Origin: JASJAR01 sp038530285
Lineage (GTDB): Bacteria; Pseudomonadota; Alphaproteobacteria; Rhodobacterales; Rhodobacteraceae
Assembly (NCBI GenBank): GCA_038530285.1
Contig: JBCBCY010000005.1
Location: 145,075-209,074 of the forward strand
Length of the DNA stretch: 64,000 nucleotides
Reading direction: 5' to 3'
In this document: positions 53,587 to 62,658 of the stretch, in pieces
How the letters are laid out: the number at the start of each line of letters is the position of its first letter
Numbering within the stretch: position 1 is the stretch's first letter
Program-made: the position numbers and the translations under genes
The notes under the pieces: generated by a model
What the model was told of the DNA's origin: nothing
Databases searched by the model: none
The model's input: only the letters and a program-made list of their open reading frames with translations

Positions 53587-53681
53587 TGAATGAACCCCTG
53601 CCGTTCGGGTCCCAGATATATGGTTTCCGACCGCCCGGGTCAAAGTCTGGATGCGGCTTTTCGGCGAAGTGTCGCGCCCGA

Positions 53682-54848
53682 TCACCGCATCCGCAACCCG
53701 GCATGGGCGGCATCGTCAAGCGACCAGGCGACCAGGGCGGTCTCAATTGCGCGGACGGCGGCCGCCCGCCATTCGGGATCCACCAGGCGGTCGCGGTCCA
53801 CCTCGGACGACAAAAAGCCAAGTTCGATCAGCACCGACGGGATGTCTGGCGCTTTGAGAACCGAAAACGCCGCCGACCGCAGCGGCCGGCCCGCCAGCGC
53901 CAGCCCTTCGGCCCGAAACCCGTCGCGCAGCGCCTCTGCCAGGGCTTCGGACCGTGGCGCGGTATCGCGGCGCACCATGTCCATCAACACCAGGGCAATC
54001 TCGTCGCCCGGCGCGGTGTCGACCACACCTTCCACAAGGTCGTCCTTGTCGTGGCGTTCCGCCAGACGGCGACTGGCCTCATCAGATGCGCCCGATGCCA
54101 GGGTGTAAACGGTGATGCCTGAGGCTTCACCCGCCCCGTCCGGCAATTCGTCGGCATGAAGCGACACAAACACATCCGCTCCGGCCGCCCGCGCCCGGGT
54201 AATCCGGGTTTCGAGCGGCACAAACTCGTCGCTTTCGCGCGTCAGGGCGACGTCAAACAGCCCGCCGCGGATCAGCGCCTCTTCCAACTCGCGCGCGACC
54301 GCCAGCATCAGCACCTTTTCGTTCAGCGCCCCCACTTCGGCGCCCGGATCAAGGCCGCCATGACCGGGATCAAGCACAACCACAGGCCGACCGGACGGGG
54401 TGTCTTGGGGGGCCGGTCGTGCCGGGTTGGCGCGTGCGGCGGTCGCAAAACGCGCCGCATCGGTGGGCCGCAAGGTGACCATCAGAGTGGCACTGCCATC
54501 ATCGCGGGTTGTCATCCCGGCTTCACCGACCGCCTGCGGTCCGGGCAACCGCACCACAAGCCTTGTCCAGCCATCCTCAGCCACGCCGTGGTCAAACAGA
54601 TCATCCATCACCGTGATATCAACATTGCCTTCGACTGACAATGTATTGAAATCCATCACAAACCTTGGCGGTCCATCGGCCAGAAAGACCCGCCAGGGGA
54701 CAGGCTGGCTCAATGCCAGTGTGACGGTGGTTCCGCGATCGTCCTCTTCAATCGCGAGCCCATCGAGGCGTGCGAGGGCCGACAGGTCCTGCGCCCCGGT
54801 CGGTGCCGCGCCCAAAAGGGCCAAAAGGAAAAGAAATAGCCGTATCAT
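53682..54848 (-). CDS. N-acetylmuramoyl-L-alanine amidase (AmiC-like)
   Basis: Periplasmic zinc amidase that cleaves the peptide from glycan during cell separation. The 388-residue precursor has a signal peptide (LFLFLLALLGAAPTGAQ) and an AMIN domain (residues about 25-130) that targets the septum. The Amidase_3 domain has zinc-binding His in DPGHGGLDPGA, a Glu in GALNEKVLM, His in VSLHADELPDG and catalytic Glu in VLIELGFLS. It lies just upstream of the PBP1A gene, linking two cell-wall enzymes. Confidence 0.94.
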   Translation of the reverse strand: MIRLFLFLLALLGAAPTGAQDLSALARLDGLAIEEDDRGTTVTLALSQPVPWRVFLADGPPRFVMDFNTLSVEGNVDITVMDDLFDHGVAEDGWTRLVVRLPGPQAVGEAGMTTRDDGSATLMVTLRPTDAARFATAARANPARPAPQDTPSGRPVVVLDPGHGGLDPGAEVGALNEKVLMLAVARELEEALIRGGLFDVALTRESDEFVPLETRITRARAAGADVFVSLHADELPDGAGEASGITVYTLASGASDEASRRLAERHDKDDLVEGVVDTAPGDEIALVLMDMVRRDTAPRSEALAEALRDGFRAEGLALAGRPLRSAAFSVLKAPDIPSVLIELGFLSSEVDRDRLVDPEWRAAAVRAIETALVAWSLDDAAHAGLRMR

Positions 54849-54898
54849 CTGCTCTGCCCGGTTCGGGTCGTTGCCGACACGTTAGCCCGGAAGGGGCG

Positions 54899-56038
54899 CT
54901 AAAGCGACCCCATGAAACGGCGCAACCGGTCAATTCCTTCAACGATATCCGCCGTGGGCCCGGCATAGGAAAACCGCAAGGTGGTCTGGCCACGGTCCGG
55001 GTCGAAATCCACCCCCGGCGTGACGGCGACGCCCGCCTCTTCCAGGATACGGCGCGCAAAGGCCACACTGTCACCGGTCAATTCGCTGACATCTGCATAG
55101 ACGTAGAACGCCCCATCAGGTGGGGCGATCTGGCCAAACCCTGCCGCCGGCAAACCATCGAGCAAAAGCTGCCGGTTCGCGGCATAGACCGCGCGGTTGG
55201 CGTCCAGCTCATCGCGGCAGTCAAACGCGGCCAATGCGGCCACCTGTCCGGCGTGGGGCGCGCAGATAAACATGTTCTGCGCCAACCGGTCGACCACCCG
55301 CACCATGTCGTCTGGCACCACCAGCCAGCCCACGCGCCATCCGGTCATCGAGAAATACTTCGAAAACGAATTGATCACGATCACATCGTCACTGACGTCC
55401 AGCGCGGACACCGACGCGCGCCCGAAATCGAGCCCGTGATAGATTTCATCTGAGATGAACGTCGCGCCAATCTCATGGGTGCGGGTGATCAACGCGGCAA
55501 GCTCGCCCTTGGTCAACATGGTCCCCGTCGGATTGGACGGGCTGGCCACGATCAGCCCCCGGGCATCGTCGGGGATCATCGCAGGTGTGGGCTGAAACCG
55601 GGTTGCGGCATCGGTGGGCAAGCCAACGGGCTGAAGGCTCATCGCGCGCAGGATCTGGCGATAAGACGGGTAGCCCGGCAGGCCCATCGCGACCTTGTCG
55701 CCGGCATCAAAGGCGGCAGAAAACGCCAGTAGAAATGCGCCCGATGCGCCAGCGGTCACGATCACGCGGGCGGGATCAATATCAAGCCCGTACCGGTCGC
55801 GGTACAGCTCGGCGATCCGCGCGCGCAGCTCCGGCAGCCCCATTGCGGTTGTGTAGCCCAGGGTGCCCGCCGCCATTGCTGCGGCCAGCGCCCGGCGCGC
55901 GCCTTCGGGGGCCCCTGTTCCGGGTTGGCCGACCTCCATATGGATAATGTGGCGGCCCCGGGCTTCCGCAGCGCGGGCGGCTTCCATAACATCCATGACG
56001 ATAAACGGGTCGATGTCGGATCGGTTTGACTGCTTCAT
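54899..56038 (-). CDS. PLP-dependent class I/II aminotransferase
   Basis: A 379-residue enzyme of the aspartate-aminotransferase fold; the donor and acceptor are not known. I start at ATG 56038 (MKQSNRSDIDPFIVMDV). The PLP lysine lies in INSFSKYFSMTGWRVGW; ASPSNPTGT binds the cofactor phosphate region, ISDEIYHGL holds the cofactor Asp/Tyr, and LRFSYAG contains the substrate-binding Arg. It is divergently arranged with the DsbA-like gene. Confidence 0.9.
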   Translation of the reverse strand: MKQSNRSDIDPFIVMDVMEAARAAEARGRHIIHMEVGQPGTGAPEGARRALAAAMAAGTLGYTTAMGLPELRARIAELYRDRYGLDIDPARVIVTAGASGAFLLAFSAAFDAGDKVAMGLPGYPSYRQILRAMSLQPVGLPTDAATRFQPTPAMIPDDARGLIVASPSNPTGTMLTKGELAALITRTHEIGATFISDEIYHGLDFGRASVSALDVSDDVIVINSFSKYFSMTGWRVGWLVVPDDMVRVVDRLAQNMFICAPHAGQVAALAAFDCRDELDANRAVYAANRQLLLDGLPAAGFGQIAPPDGAFYVYADVSELTGDSVAFARRILEEAGVAVTPGVDFDPDRGQTTLRFSYAGPTADIVEGIDRLRRFMGSL

Positions 56039-56193
56039 AGAGGGTGCCTGCCAGCGGCATCCAAAAACGTCAATCAATGTCGGTCTTGTTGGCAACATCA
56101 CGCGCCCGTGATCGGCTGCGGCGACTGCGACCTTGCAGGGGCCGCGCCAAGCCGCGATGCTGCCGATGATCTTCCACAAAGGACCGCCGCGCC

Positions 56194-56931
56194 ATGTTCC
56201 GCCTGACCGCCGCATTTCTTCTGACCGCCCTGCCCGTGTTTGCCTTCGACGTCACCGACATGACCGACGATGAACGCGCGGCCTTTCAAAGCGAAGTGCG
56301 CGACTACCTGGTGTCAAACCCCGAGGTGATGCTGGAGGTGATCGCGGCCCTCGAAGCCCGCGAAGCCGAGATGGAGGCCGCCAACGACGCCAATATGATC
56401 GTCGCCAACGCAGCCGCGATCTACAACGACGGCCATTCCTGGATTGGGGGCAACCCCGAAGGCGACGTCACGATCGTGGAGTTTCTGGATTACCGCTGCG
56501 GCTTTTGTCGGCGCGCCCATCCGGTGATCAATGCCTTGGTCGAAAACGACCCGAACATCCGGCTGGTGGTCAAGGAATTCCCGATCCTTGGTGAAGAATC
56601 CACGCTTGCGTCGCGCTTCGCGCTGGCCGTCAAAGCGGTTCATGGTGATGACGCCTACAAACGGGTCCATGATGCGCTGATGGAGCTTCGCGCCGCGGTC
56701 AATGACCGCACACTTGCAGGGATCGCCGAGGCGGAAGGCCTCGATGCCGATGCGCTGTTTGCAGCCATGGACGGGGCCGAAATCACCGAAGTGATCAACA
56801 CCAACCGCGCGCTGGCCCAGGCGATGGCGATCAACGGCACGCCCAGCTTTATCGTCGGCGACCAGCTTTTACGCGGGTTTTTGCCCCTTGAAGGCATGCA
56901 GGCCGTGGTCGCCGATGCGCGCGATGGCTAG
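56194..56931 (+). CDS. Secreted DsbA-family thiol oxidoreductase
   Basis: A 245-residue periplasmic protein with a signal peptide (LTAAFLLTALPVFA) and a helical N-terminal segment. The thioredoxin-like domain carries C102-GFC105 (DYRCGFCRRAHP) and the cis-Pro region NGTPSFIVGDQLLRGF. Such proteins (Com1/ScsC/BdbD-like) form or isomerise disulfides. A short acidic helical part (residues 20-80) before the domain resembles trimerisation segments of ScsC, which is an inference. Confidence 0.9.
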   Translation: MFRLTAAFLLTALPVFAFDVTDMTDDERAAFQSEVRDYLVSNPEVMLEVIAALEAREAEMEAANDANMIVANAAAIYNDGHSWIGGNPEGDVTIVEFLDYRCGFCRRAHPVINALVENDPNIRLVVKEFPILGEESTLASRFALAVKAVHGDDAYKRVHDALMELRAAVNDRTLAGIAEAEGLDADALFAAMDGAEITEVINTNRALAQAMAINGTPSFIVGDQLLRGFLPLEGMQAVVADARDG

Positions 56932-56946
56932 GGCGCGGGGGGCCGA

Positions 56947-57519
56947 TCAGTTCGCCCGCAGGATTTTGGCGAGGATCTCAAGCTCGACCTGATCGCCGAC
57001 AGCATCGGCAAAGCCCGAGGCGCCAAATTCCGACCGGTTGATCGACCCCGTCAAGCGCACCAGAAGTTCTGAGCGATCCCCAGCGGTCTGGCCGCGTTCG
57101 CGAAAAAGTCCGCCGCGTAGGGTTATGGGGCGCGTCACACCCCGGATCGTGATGCGCCCGTCCACTTCGGCGTTGTTGCCATTGGCCCGAAACGCTGTCG
57201 TGGTGAAGGTCACGTTGGGGTGCTGGGCCGTGTTCAAGACGGTGGCCCCTTTCAGCGTGGCGGCGGCGAAAGGGAAGCTCGATGTGGCGCCTGCCGCGTT
57301 CAAGGTGACCGCGACGCGCGAATTGCTGGCCATGTCGAAATCAAGCGCAATATTGGCCGATTGGACCGGCATGGTTCCGAAGATTTCCGAATTGCCGAAG
57401 GGCACGCGGTACTGCACGCGGCTTTCGGCCGCATCGAGGGTGTAATTGACCGGGGCCGCAAAGGCCGGCACGGCAAGGGTGATCAGAAGCGGGGCCAGAA
57501 GGCGGGTGATGTGTTTCAT
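56947..57519 (-). CDS. YceI-family periplasmic lipid-binding-like protein
   Basis: A 190-residue exported protein (signal MKHITRLLAPLLITLAVPAFA). The YceI beta-barrel binds polyisoprenoid or similar amphiphilic molecules in characterised members. Blocks are YTLDAAESRVQYRV, then TLKGATVLNTAQHPNVTFTT and GRITIRGVTRPITL. I start at ATG 57519, where the signal peptide begins. Function in this organism is unknown; it points toward the DsbA-like gene. Confidence 0.92.
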   Translation of the reverse strand: MKHITRLLAPLLITLAVPAFAAPVNYTLDAAESRVQYRVPFGNSEIFGTMPVQSANIALDFDMASNSRVAVTLNAAGATSSFPFAAATLKGATVLNTAQHPNVTFTTTAFRANGNNAEVDGRITIRGVTRPITLRGGLFRERGQTAGDRSELLVRLTGSINRSEFGASGFADAVGDQVELEILAKILRAN

Positions 57520-57637
57520 GGCGCCACCCTGCCCTGACATGGGCTTTCGCTCAAATGAGAATAGGTTGATCAGGCGTTACGGAATATTTCAGCCCGTTGA
57601 CGCGTAACCCAACGTTCGACCCACGATCAGGGGCGCG

Positions 57638-57680
57638 GCGTTCTTTGAAAAGAACGCGTGAAAATCCTTCAAAGGATTTT
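57638..57680. repeat. Double palindrome, copy 2
   Basis: GCGTTCTTT-GA-AAAGAACGC (57638-57657) and AAAATCCTT-CA-AAGGATTTT (57661-57680), spaced by 3 bp like copy 1 at 49822-49866. The inner TTCTTTGAAAAGAA is shared between copies while the outer stems differ with compensating changes. It lies between the yceI-like gene and the small membrane-protein gene. Confidence 0.75.
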
Positions 57681-57692
57681 GCCACCCCGCCG

Positions 57693-57899
57693 CTATTCCC
57701 CGCCCGAAGCTATATACATCAGGTAGCAACAAGTCGCTGCTCCGACTACGGACAGTCCCATTATCGCGACACCCAAATGGTTCCCGACCAAAAAAGGGAA
57801 GTAAAACACCCCGCCCATACACAAAATGAATGCGGAGAGTAGGCCAAGAATCCGCGCGCCGTCGTTCGATCTCACTTTGGCAAGCAAGCGCCAGATCAC
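57693..57899 (-). CDS. Small two-helix membrane protein, coupled to ispG
   Basis: A 68-residue protein starting with GTG that overlaps the ispG stop (GTGA). It holds two hydrophobic helices (ILGLLSAFILCMGGVFYFPF, then VAIMGLSVVGAATCCYLMYIA) and nothing else I recognise. The stop-start overlap suggests it is translated after ispG, but with no family match it could be a chance frame. Confidence 0.45.
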   Translation of the reverse strand: MIWRLLAKVRSNDGARILGLLSAFILCMGGVFYFPFLVGNHLGVAIMGLSVVGAATCCYLMYIASGGE

Positions 57900-59029
57900 T
57901 CCGCCGCCTGTTCGGCGGCCGCGGTTTCGGCGTCAAGCTCTGCGGCCTTCTTTTCCACCTGTTCGACGATGTGTTCGATCATATCGTCGTTCGACATCCG
58001 GTGGCTTTGCTTGCCGCCCAGATAAACCATCCCGTTGCCGCCGCCGCCGCCGGTCCAGCCGACATCCGTCATCAGCGCCTCACCCGGCCCGTTGACCACA
58101 CAGCCGATGATCGACAGGCTCATCGGTGTCTTGATGTGTTCCAGGCGCTCTTCAAGAATTTCGACCGTCTTGATCACGTCGAACCCCTGGCGCGCGCAGG
58201 ACGGGCATGAAATGATGTTCACACCGCGGTGGCGCAGGCCGAGCGATTTCAGGATCTCATAGCCCACGCGGACCTCTTCGACCTGGTCGGCCGACAGCGA
58301 CACCCGGATCGTATCACCGATGCCCATCCACAAAAGGTTGCCAAGACCAATCGCCGATTTCACCGTGCCCGCGTTCAGGCTGCCAGCCTCGGTGATGCCC
58401 AGATGAATGGGCGCATCCGTGGCATCGGCCAGGGCCTGATAGGCCGCAGCGGCCAGAAACACGTCGGACGCTTTGCAGCTGATCTTGAAGTCGTGGAAGT
58501 CGTTGTCCTGCAGGATCTTGATGTGATCGAGGCCGGATTCCACCATCGCCTCGGGGCATGGCTCGCCGTATTTTTCCAGCAGGTGCTTTTCGAGCGAGCC
58601 CGCATTCACCCCAATGCGCATCGAACAATTGTTGTCGCGCGCGGCCTTGATCACCTCACGCACGCGCTCTTCAGACCCGATGTTGCCGGGGTTGATCCGC
58701 AGGCACGCCGCCCCGGCTTCTGCCGCCTCAATCCCGCGCTGGTAGTGGAAATGAATGTCCGCCACGATGGGCACGGGGCTTTCGGCCACAATTTCTTTCA
58801 GCGCGGCCGAACTTTCCTTGTCGGGCACCGAGACGCGTACGATATCCGCCCCCGCATCGGCGGCCGCCTTCACCTGTGCAACGGTCGCTTTGACATCCGG
58901 CGTCAGCGTGTTGGTCATCGTCTGGACGCTGATTGGCGCGTCGCCCCCCACGGGCACGTTGCCGACCATGATCTGGCGGGACGTGCGGCGGTAAATGTTG
59001 CGCCAGGGACGGACATGGTTGATCGACAT
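57896..59029 (-). CDS. ispG: 4-hydroxy-3-methylbut-2-enyl-diphosphate synthase IspG
   Basis: IspG (GcpE) is an iron-sulphur enzyme of the methylerythritol-phosphate isoprenoid pathway, which supplies carotenoid and bacteriochlorophyll tails. The 377-residue protein has NVPVGGDAPISVQTMTN near the start and VADIHFHYQRGIEAAEAG. Cluster cysteines lie in ISCPSCARQGFDV and in GCVVNGPGEA. It follows the RodZ-like gene by about 90 bp. Confidence 0.97.
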   Translation of the reverse strand: MSINHVRPWRNIYRRTSRQIMVGNVPVGGDAPISVQTMTNTLTPDVKATVAQVKAAADAGADIVRVSVPDKESSAALKEIVAESPVPIVADIHFHYQRGIEAAEAGAACLRINPGNIGSEERVREVIKAARDNNCSMRIGVNAGSLEKHLLEKYGEPCPEAMVESGLDHIKILQDNDFHDFKISCKASDVFLAAAAYQALADATDAPIHLGITEAGSLNAGTVKSAIGLGNLLWMGIGDTIRVSLSADQVEEVRVGYEILKSLGLRHRGVNIISCPSCARQGFDVIKTVEILEERLEHIKTPMSLSIIGCVVNGPGEALMTDVGWTGGGGGNGMVYLGGKQSHRMSNDDMIEHIVEQVEKKAAELDAETAAAEQAAE

Positions 59030-59118
59030 TTTTGATCCTTTGGGCTGGTCCGTCGGTCGAGGACTGCCTTCAATCTAGGCGTCGAATCCGCGGGTGACAA
59101 CGGCTGACAAAGGATGGG

Positions 59119-60387
59119 TTATTGTGCCGCGCCGCCTGACAAATCGACGTAGCGCGCAAGGTCTGCATCGCGCGACAAATCCGCTTCGGCGTAGTTTGCG
59201 GTCAATTCGCGCGGGCCAAGCGGGACATTACGCACAACGGATGTGTTTTCGCCTGCAGGTCCCAAAGTCACCCCGTTGACTCGGAAAAACACCGATTGGG
59301 CGTTGCCGGCGCGCAAGGTTGGCGGCGTCTCGGTCAGGGGAATGGTGAACTCCTCCCCCGAATCGAGGATTTTTTCAAATATCACCGATCCGTCCCCGGC
59401 GCGGACCCGCACCCACGACGGGCGCACGGCAAACAGCACGACTTCGGCGGGCGCGTTGGCATCAACAACCTGCACACCGCTGTCTGACCCCGGCGTGGGA
59501 TTGAACGGGGCTGCAAGCGGTTCGGCCGTGGCCATGACAAGGCTATCGCCGAACACCGGTTCCGGTGCCGGGGCGTCGGGCGCCAATCGCGCGGTGACAA
59601 GCGAATCGCCTGCATCGGGCGCAAGGGTTCCCACGCGGGACGGGTCGAGCGTTGCAATCGGCCCGTCGCGTGCCACCAAGACCGGAACGTCCAGCGCCTG
59701 GGGCCGGTAGAGCCGGTCAAACGCTTCCACGCTGGGCCCGCCTGCTGCGTCATCCCCGGGTTGGCCGGTAAATGCAGCCGGCCCATCACCCAGCGTATCG
59801 ATCTCGGCCGTGACCACGGGGGCCTGATCGACCGGCGTGAACCGAACCTTCTGCACTTCTTGCAAAACCGACCAGCCGCCGTACCCAATGCCGCCGATCA
59901 AAACCAGCAGCACGGCAATCGATCCCAGCGCGCGGGCGTCAAACCCGCTGTAGGATTTCTTCTGGCTGGGAACAAACGATACCGAAGGTTGCGTAAAGGG
60001 ATCGCGGGGCCCCGTTACGGCGGTTGCCGATTGCGCCGATTGGGTCGGCCGCCGGCCAGAGGCTTCTTCGGACATGCCGTGCGCGGTCTGAAAGTTGCCT
60101 TCGTCGCAGAACGTCTTGTAAGCCCATTCCGCATCCAGCCCGAGGTAACGCGCATAGGACCGCACATAGCCTGCGATGAACCCTTGCGTTTCAAAGGCCG
60201 AGGGATCGGAATTCTCAATTGCCGCGATGTAGGTGGCCTTGATCTTCAGCTCGCGCTGCACATCAAGCAGAGACTTTCCAAGGGTGGCACGCTCGCCGCG
60301 CATGATGTCACCAAGGCGCAGCTCAAAGTCATCGAAGCCTTTCAGCTCCGACGCTTTGCCGTGTCCCTCAGCGCCTTGCGCAGTCAT
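59119..60387 (-). CDS. RodZ-like helix-turn-helix membrane protein
   Basis: A 422-residue membrane-anchored protein. The N-terminal HTH domain (residues about 20-95) has LGKSLLDVQRELKIKATYIAAIEN, and one membrane helix near residue 170 is ALGSIAVLLVLIGGIGYGGW. The external C-terminal part ends in a DUF4115-like beta domain (VLFAVRPSWVRVRAGDGSVIFEK onward). This is the RodZ layout; RodZ links MreB to the cell wall. It precedes ispG, an order I recognise from Rhodobacterales. Confidence 0.85.
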   Translation of the reverse strand: MTAQGAEGHGKASELKGFDDFELRLGDIMRGERATLGKSLLDVQRELKIKATYIAAIENSDPSAFETQGFIAGYVRSYARYLGLDAEWAYKTFCDEGNFQTAHGMSEEASGRRPTQSAQSATAVTGPRDPFTQPSVSFVPSQKKSYSGFDARALGSIAVLLVLIGGIGYGGWSVLQEVQKVRFTPVDQAPVVTAEIDTLGDGPAAFTGQPGDDAAGGPSVEAFDRLYRPQALDVPVLVARDGPIATLDPSRVGTLAPDAGDSLVTARLAPDAPAPEPVFGDSLVMATAEPLAAPFNPTPGSDSGVQVVDANAPAEVVLFAVRPSWVRVRAGDGSVIFEKILDSGEEFTIPLTETPPTLRAGNAQSVFFRVNGVTLGPAGENTSVVRNVPLGPRELTANYAEADLSRDADLARYVDLSGGAAQ

Positions 60388-60499
60388 GTCCTACCCGGCT
60401 GTTGCAAGCCTATCCCCAGAAAAAGAACGAAGAATCGCTCCCACATACCATCAACTTGTTAACACACCCTAATGGGCTGTGCACATCTCGTGGATAAGT

Positions 60500-61723
60500 C
60501 TAGGCGGAAAGGTCGGCGCGATTTAGCGCACAATGCGACCAAAGTTGGTCCATCGCAGCCACCAAAGCGTCGATTTCACGGGACCCGTGCACCGGCGACG
60601 GGGTGAACCGCAACCGTTCGGTGCCCCGCGGGACGGTCGGGAAATTGATCGGCTGGACATAGATGCCGTGGTCTTCCAGCAGCATGTCCGAAATCAGCTT
60701 GGTGTGATGCGGGTCGCCAACAATCACTGGCAGGATATGCGTGGCATGGTCGATAAACGGCACCCCGATGGCGCGGAACCGGGTCTTCAGGATCGCCGCT
60801 TGCGTCTGGTGGCGTTCGCGCAGGCTGCCGTCGGCCTTCAGATGCGCGACCGAGGCTGCAGCGCCGGCCGCAACCGCCGGCGGGATCGATGTGGTAAAGA
60901 TGAAGCCCGGCGCGTAAGACCTTATGGCGTCACACATTTCAGCACTTGCAGCGATGTAGCCGCCATGCACGCCGTACGCCTTTGCAAGGGTCCCATTGAT
61001 GATATCGATCCGGCCCATCAGACCGTCGCGTTCCGCAATGCCTGCGCCCCGGGGGCCGTACATCCCAACCGCGTGAACCTCATCTAGGTAGGTCAGCGCA
61101 CCAAATTCCTGGGCCAGATCGCAGATGGCCGCCATCGGGCAGACGTCGCCGTCCATCGAATAGATCGATTCGAAGGCAATCAGCTTCGGCGCCGCGGGAT
61201 CATCGGCTGCGAGCAATTCGCGCAGGTGGTCCATGTCATTGTGCCGGAAAATCCGCTTGGCCCCGCCGTTGCGGCGCACCCCTTCGATCATCGAGGCGTG
61301 GTTCAGCGCGTCGGAATATATGATCAGCCCGGGGAACAGTTTCGGCAGGGTAGATAACGTCGCGTCATTGGCGATATAGGCCGAGGTGAACAGCAAGGCG
61401 GCTTCCTTGCGGTGCAGGTCGGCCAATTCGGTTTCCAGCCGGTTGTGGTAGACCGTCGTGCCAGAGATATTGCGGGTCCCACCAGACCCGGCACCCGTCG
61501 CATCAAGCGCTTCGTGCATCGCGGACAGAACCGCAGGATGCTGCCCCATCCCCAGATAGTCATTGCCGCACCACACGGTCACAGGCCGCTCGGTCCCATC
61601 CTCGCGCCGCCAAACGGCATGGGGGTAAGCGCCATTGCGACGCTCAATATCGATAAACGTTCGGTAACGACCTTCTTCGTGAAGGCGCGCGATCGAGGCA
61701 TCAAGTGCGGCTTTATAGTCCAC
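60500..61723 (-). CDS. hemA: 5-aminolevulinate synthase (C4 pathway)
   Basis: Condenses glycine and succinyl-CoA to 5-aminolevulinate, the first tetrapyrrole precursor for haem and bacteriochlorophyll. The 407-residue protein begins MDYKAALDASIARLHEEGRY. The PLP-binding Lys248 in NGTLAKAYGVHGGY matches the known position in Rhodobacter. DEVHAVGMYGPRGAG and SIYSMDGD are also canonical. It may be induced when oxygen falls, since an FNR-type box lies about 80 bp upstream. It is the one gene in the window that feeds pigment synthesis directly. Confidence 0.97.
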   Translation of the reverse strand: MDYKAALDASIARLHEEGRYRTFIDIERRNGAYPHAVWRREDGTERPVTVWCGNDYLGMGQHPAVLSAMHEALDATGAGSGGTRNISGTTVYHNRLETELADLHRKEAALLFTSAYIANDATLSTLPKLFPGLIIYSDALNHASMIEGVRRNGGAKRIFRHNDMDHLRELLAADDPAAPKLIAFESIYSMDGDVCPMAAICDLAQEFGALTYLDEVHAVGMYGPRGAGIAERDGLMGRIDIINGTLAKAYGVHGGYIAASAEMCDAIRSYAPGFIFTTSIPPAVAAGAAASVAHLKADGSLRERHQTQAAILKTRFRAIGVPFIDHATHILPVIVGDPHHTKLISDMLLEDHGIYVQPINFPTVPRGTERLRFTPSPVHGSREIDALVAAMDQLWSHCALNRADLSA

Positions 61724-61797
61724 CCGTGTGGGCTCCTTATCTGTTAGCTGGCATTTAGGTCGTCGCCCCAGCCTTGGCCATAGTACATTTTGACGCT

Positions 61798-61811
61798 TTG
61801 ACTTAGATCAA
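61798..61811 (-). promoter_or_regulatory. FnrL/FixK-type box upstream of hemA
   Basis: TTGAC-TTAG-ATCAA (plus strand), TTGAT-CTAA-GTCAA toward hemA, matches the FNR/FixK palindrome TTGAY-N4-RTCAA. Its centre is about 81 bp before the hemA ATG, in the 99-bp gap after the upstream gene. Rhodobacter hemA is known to be under FnrL control; the assignment here is by motif and position. Confidence 0.72.
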
Positions 61812-61822
61812 TTCCAACCGGA

Positions 61823-62407
61823 TCAATCGCGGATGACGATTGCACAATCGTTAACACCGCCGGCCTCGCGCTGGCAGGTTTGCAGGGCCGCATCGGGTGC
61901 GCCCACGCCGAATGCGCCCGTGGCCGCTGAGATGGCCAACGCCTTGGGCGCGCGGGCCTGCCTGTAGGTCTGGCGGAACGCCCGGGTGGCGTGGGTCGAC
62001 AGACTTAAAGGCTGACGTTTGTAGCCTTCGGGCAGGATCCGGGCGGCCAGAACGCATTGGGCAGACCCCGACTTGCGCCGCGCATTGCAGGCCGAAAGGG
62101 CGGCGCGGTCCGCTGCGGCAACTGAGTGGTAATTCAACGCCGATTGCGACGAATCCGCCTGAAACCCTTCATCAGGGGAAATTGCGAAGGCGCCGTAGTA
62201 CTGCACGGACTGGTTGAGCTGTTTTTCCATCAACGGCACCAACACGCCGACCATCGCCCGCTGCCGGTCGGCGATCTTTGACGACAATTGAATGCTGCGT
62301 GTGCCGGGCTCAAACAACAGGCCCGCCGCGGCCTGTCCCGACATCGGCTCGGCCTTGGCCGCGCCCGCCGACAGCATCACCGCAAGCGCAAAGTTGAAAA
62401 GTCTCAT
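61823..62407 (-). CDS. Secreted protein of unknown function upstream of hemA
   Basis: A 194-residue protein with a signal peptide (MRLFNFALAVMLSAGAAKAE). The mature part has cysteines in LSACNARRKSGSAQCVLAARILPEGY and, near the end, LQTCQREAGGVNDCAIVIRD, which could form two disulfides. I do not recognise a named family with confidence. It ends 99 bp before hemA on the same strand. Confidence 0.7.
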   Translation of the reverse strand: MRLFNFALAVMLSAGAAKAEPMSGQAAAGLLFEPGTRSIQLSSKIADRQRAMVGVLVPLMEKQLNQSVQYYGAFAISPDEGFQADSSQSALNYHSVAAADRAALSACNARRKSGSAQCVLAARILPEGYKRQPLSLSTHATRAFRQTYRQARAPKALAISAATGAFGVGAPDAALQTCQREAGGVNDCAIVIRD

Positions 62408-62506
62408 GGCGCATTTTCCCCACCAAACATGGGGGGCACGCTACGCCCATGACGCCCAAGCGACAAGTCAGCGCCATGTGCGAATGCCATCTGAGGGGGT
62501 GGAAAG

Positions 62507-62583
62507 TGGCGCGGTTGACGGGGCTCGAACCCGCGACCCCCGGCGTGACAGGCCGGTACTCTAACCAACTGAGCTACAACCGC
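62507..62583 (-). tRNA. tRNA-Asp (anticodon GTC)
   Basis: 77 nt including encoded CCA. Acceptor GCGGTTG pairs with CAACCGC, the anticodon loop CTGTCAC gives GTC, the T loop is GGTTCGAGCCC and the discriminator is G. Confidence 0.97.
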
Positions 62584-62658
62584 GCGCACCGGGTCGCCCC
62601 GGCGTGACGGGCGTTCTAGGGCCACGCCCGCCGTCCGTCAATGCTGAAAGTGACGTGA

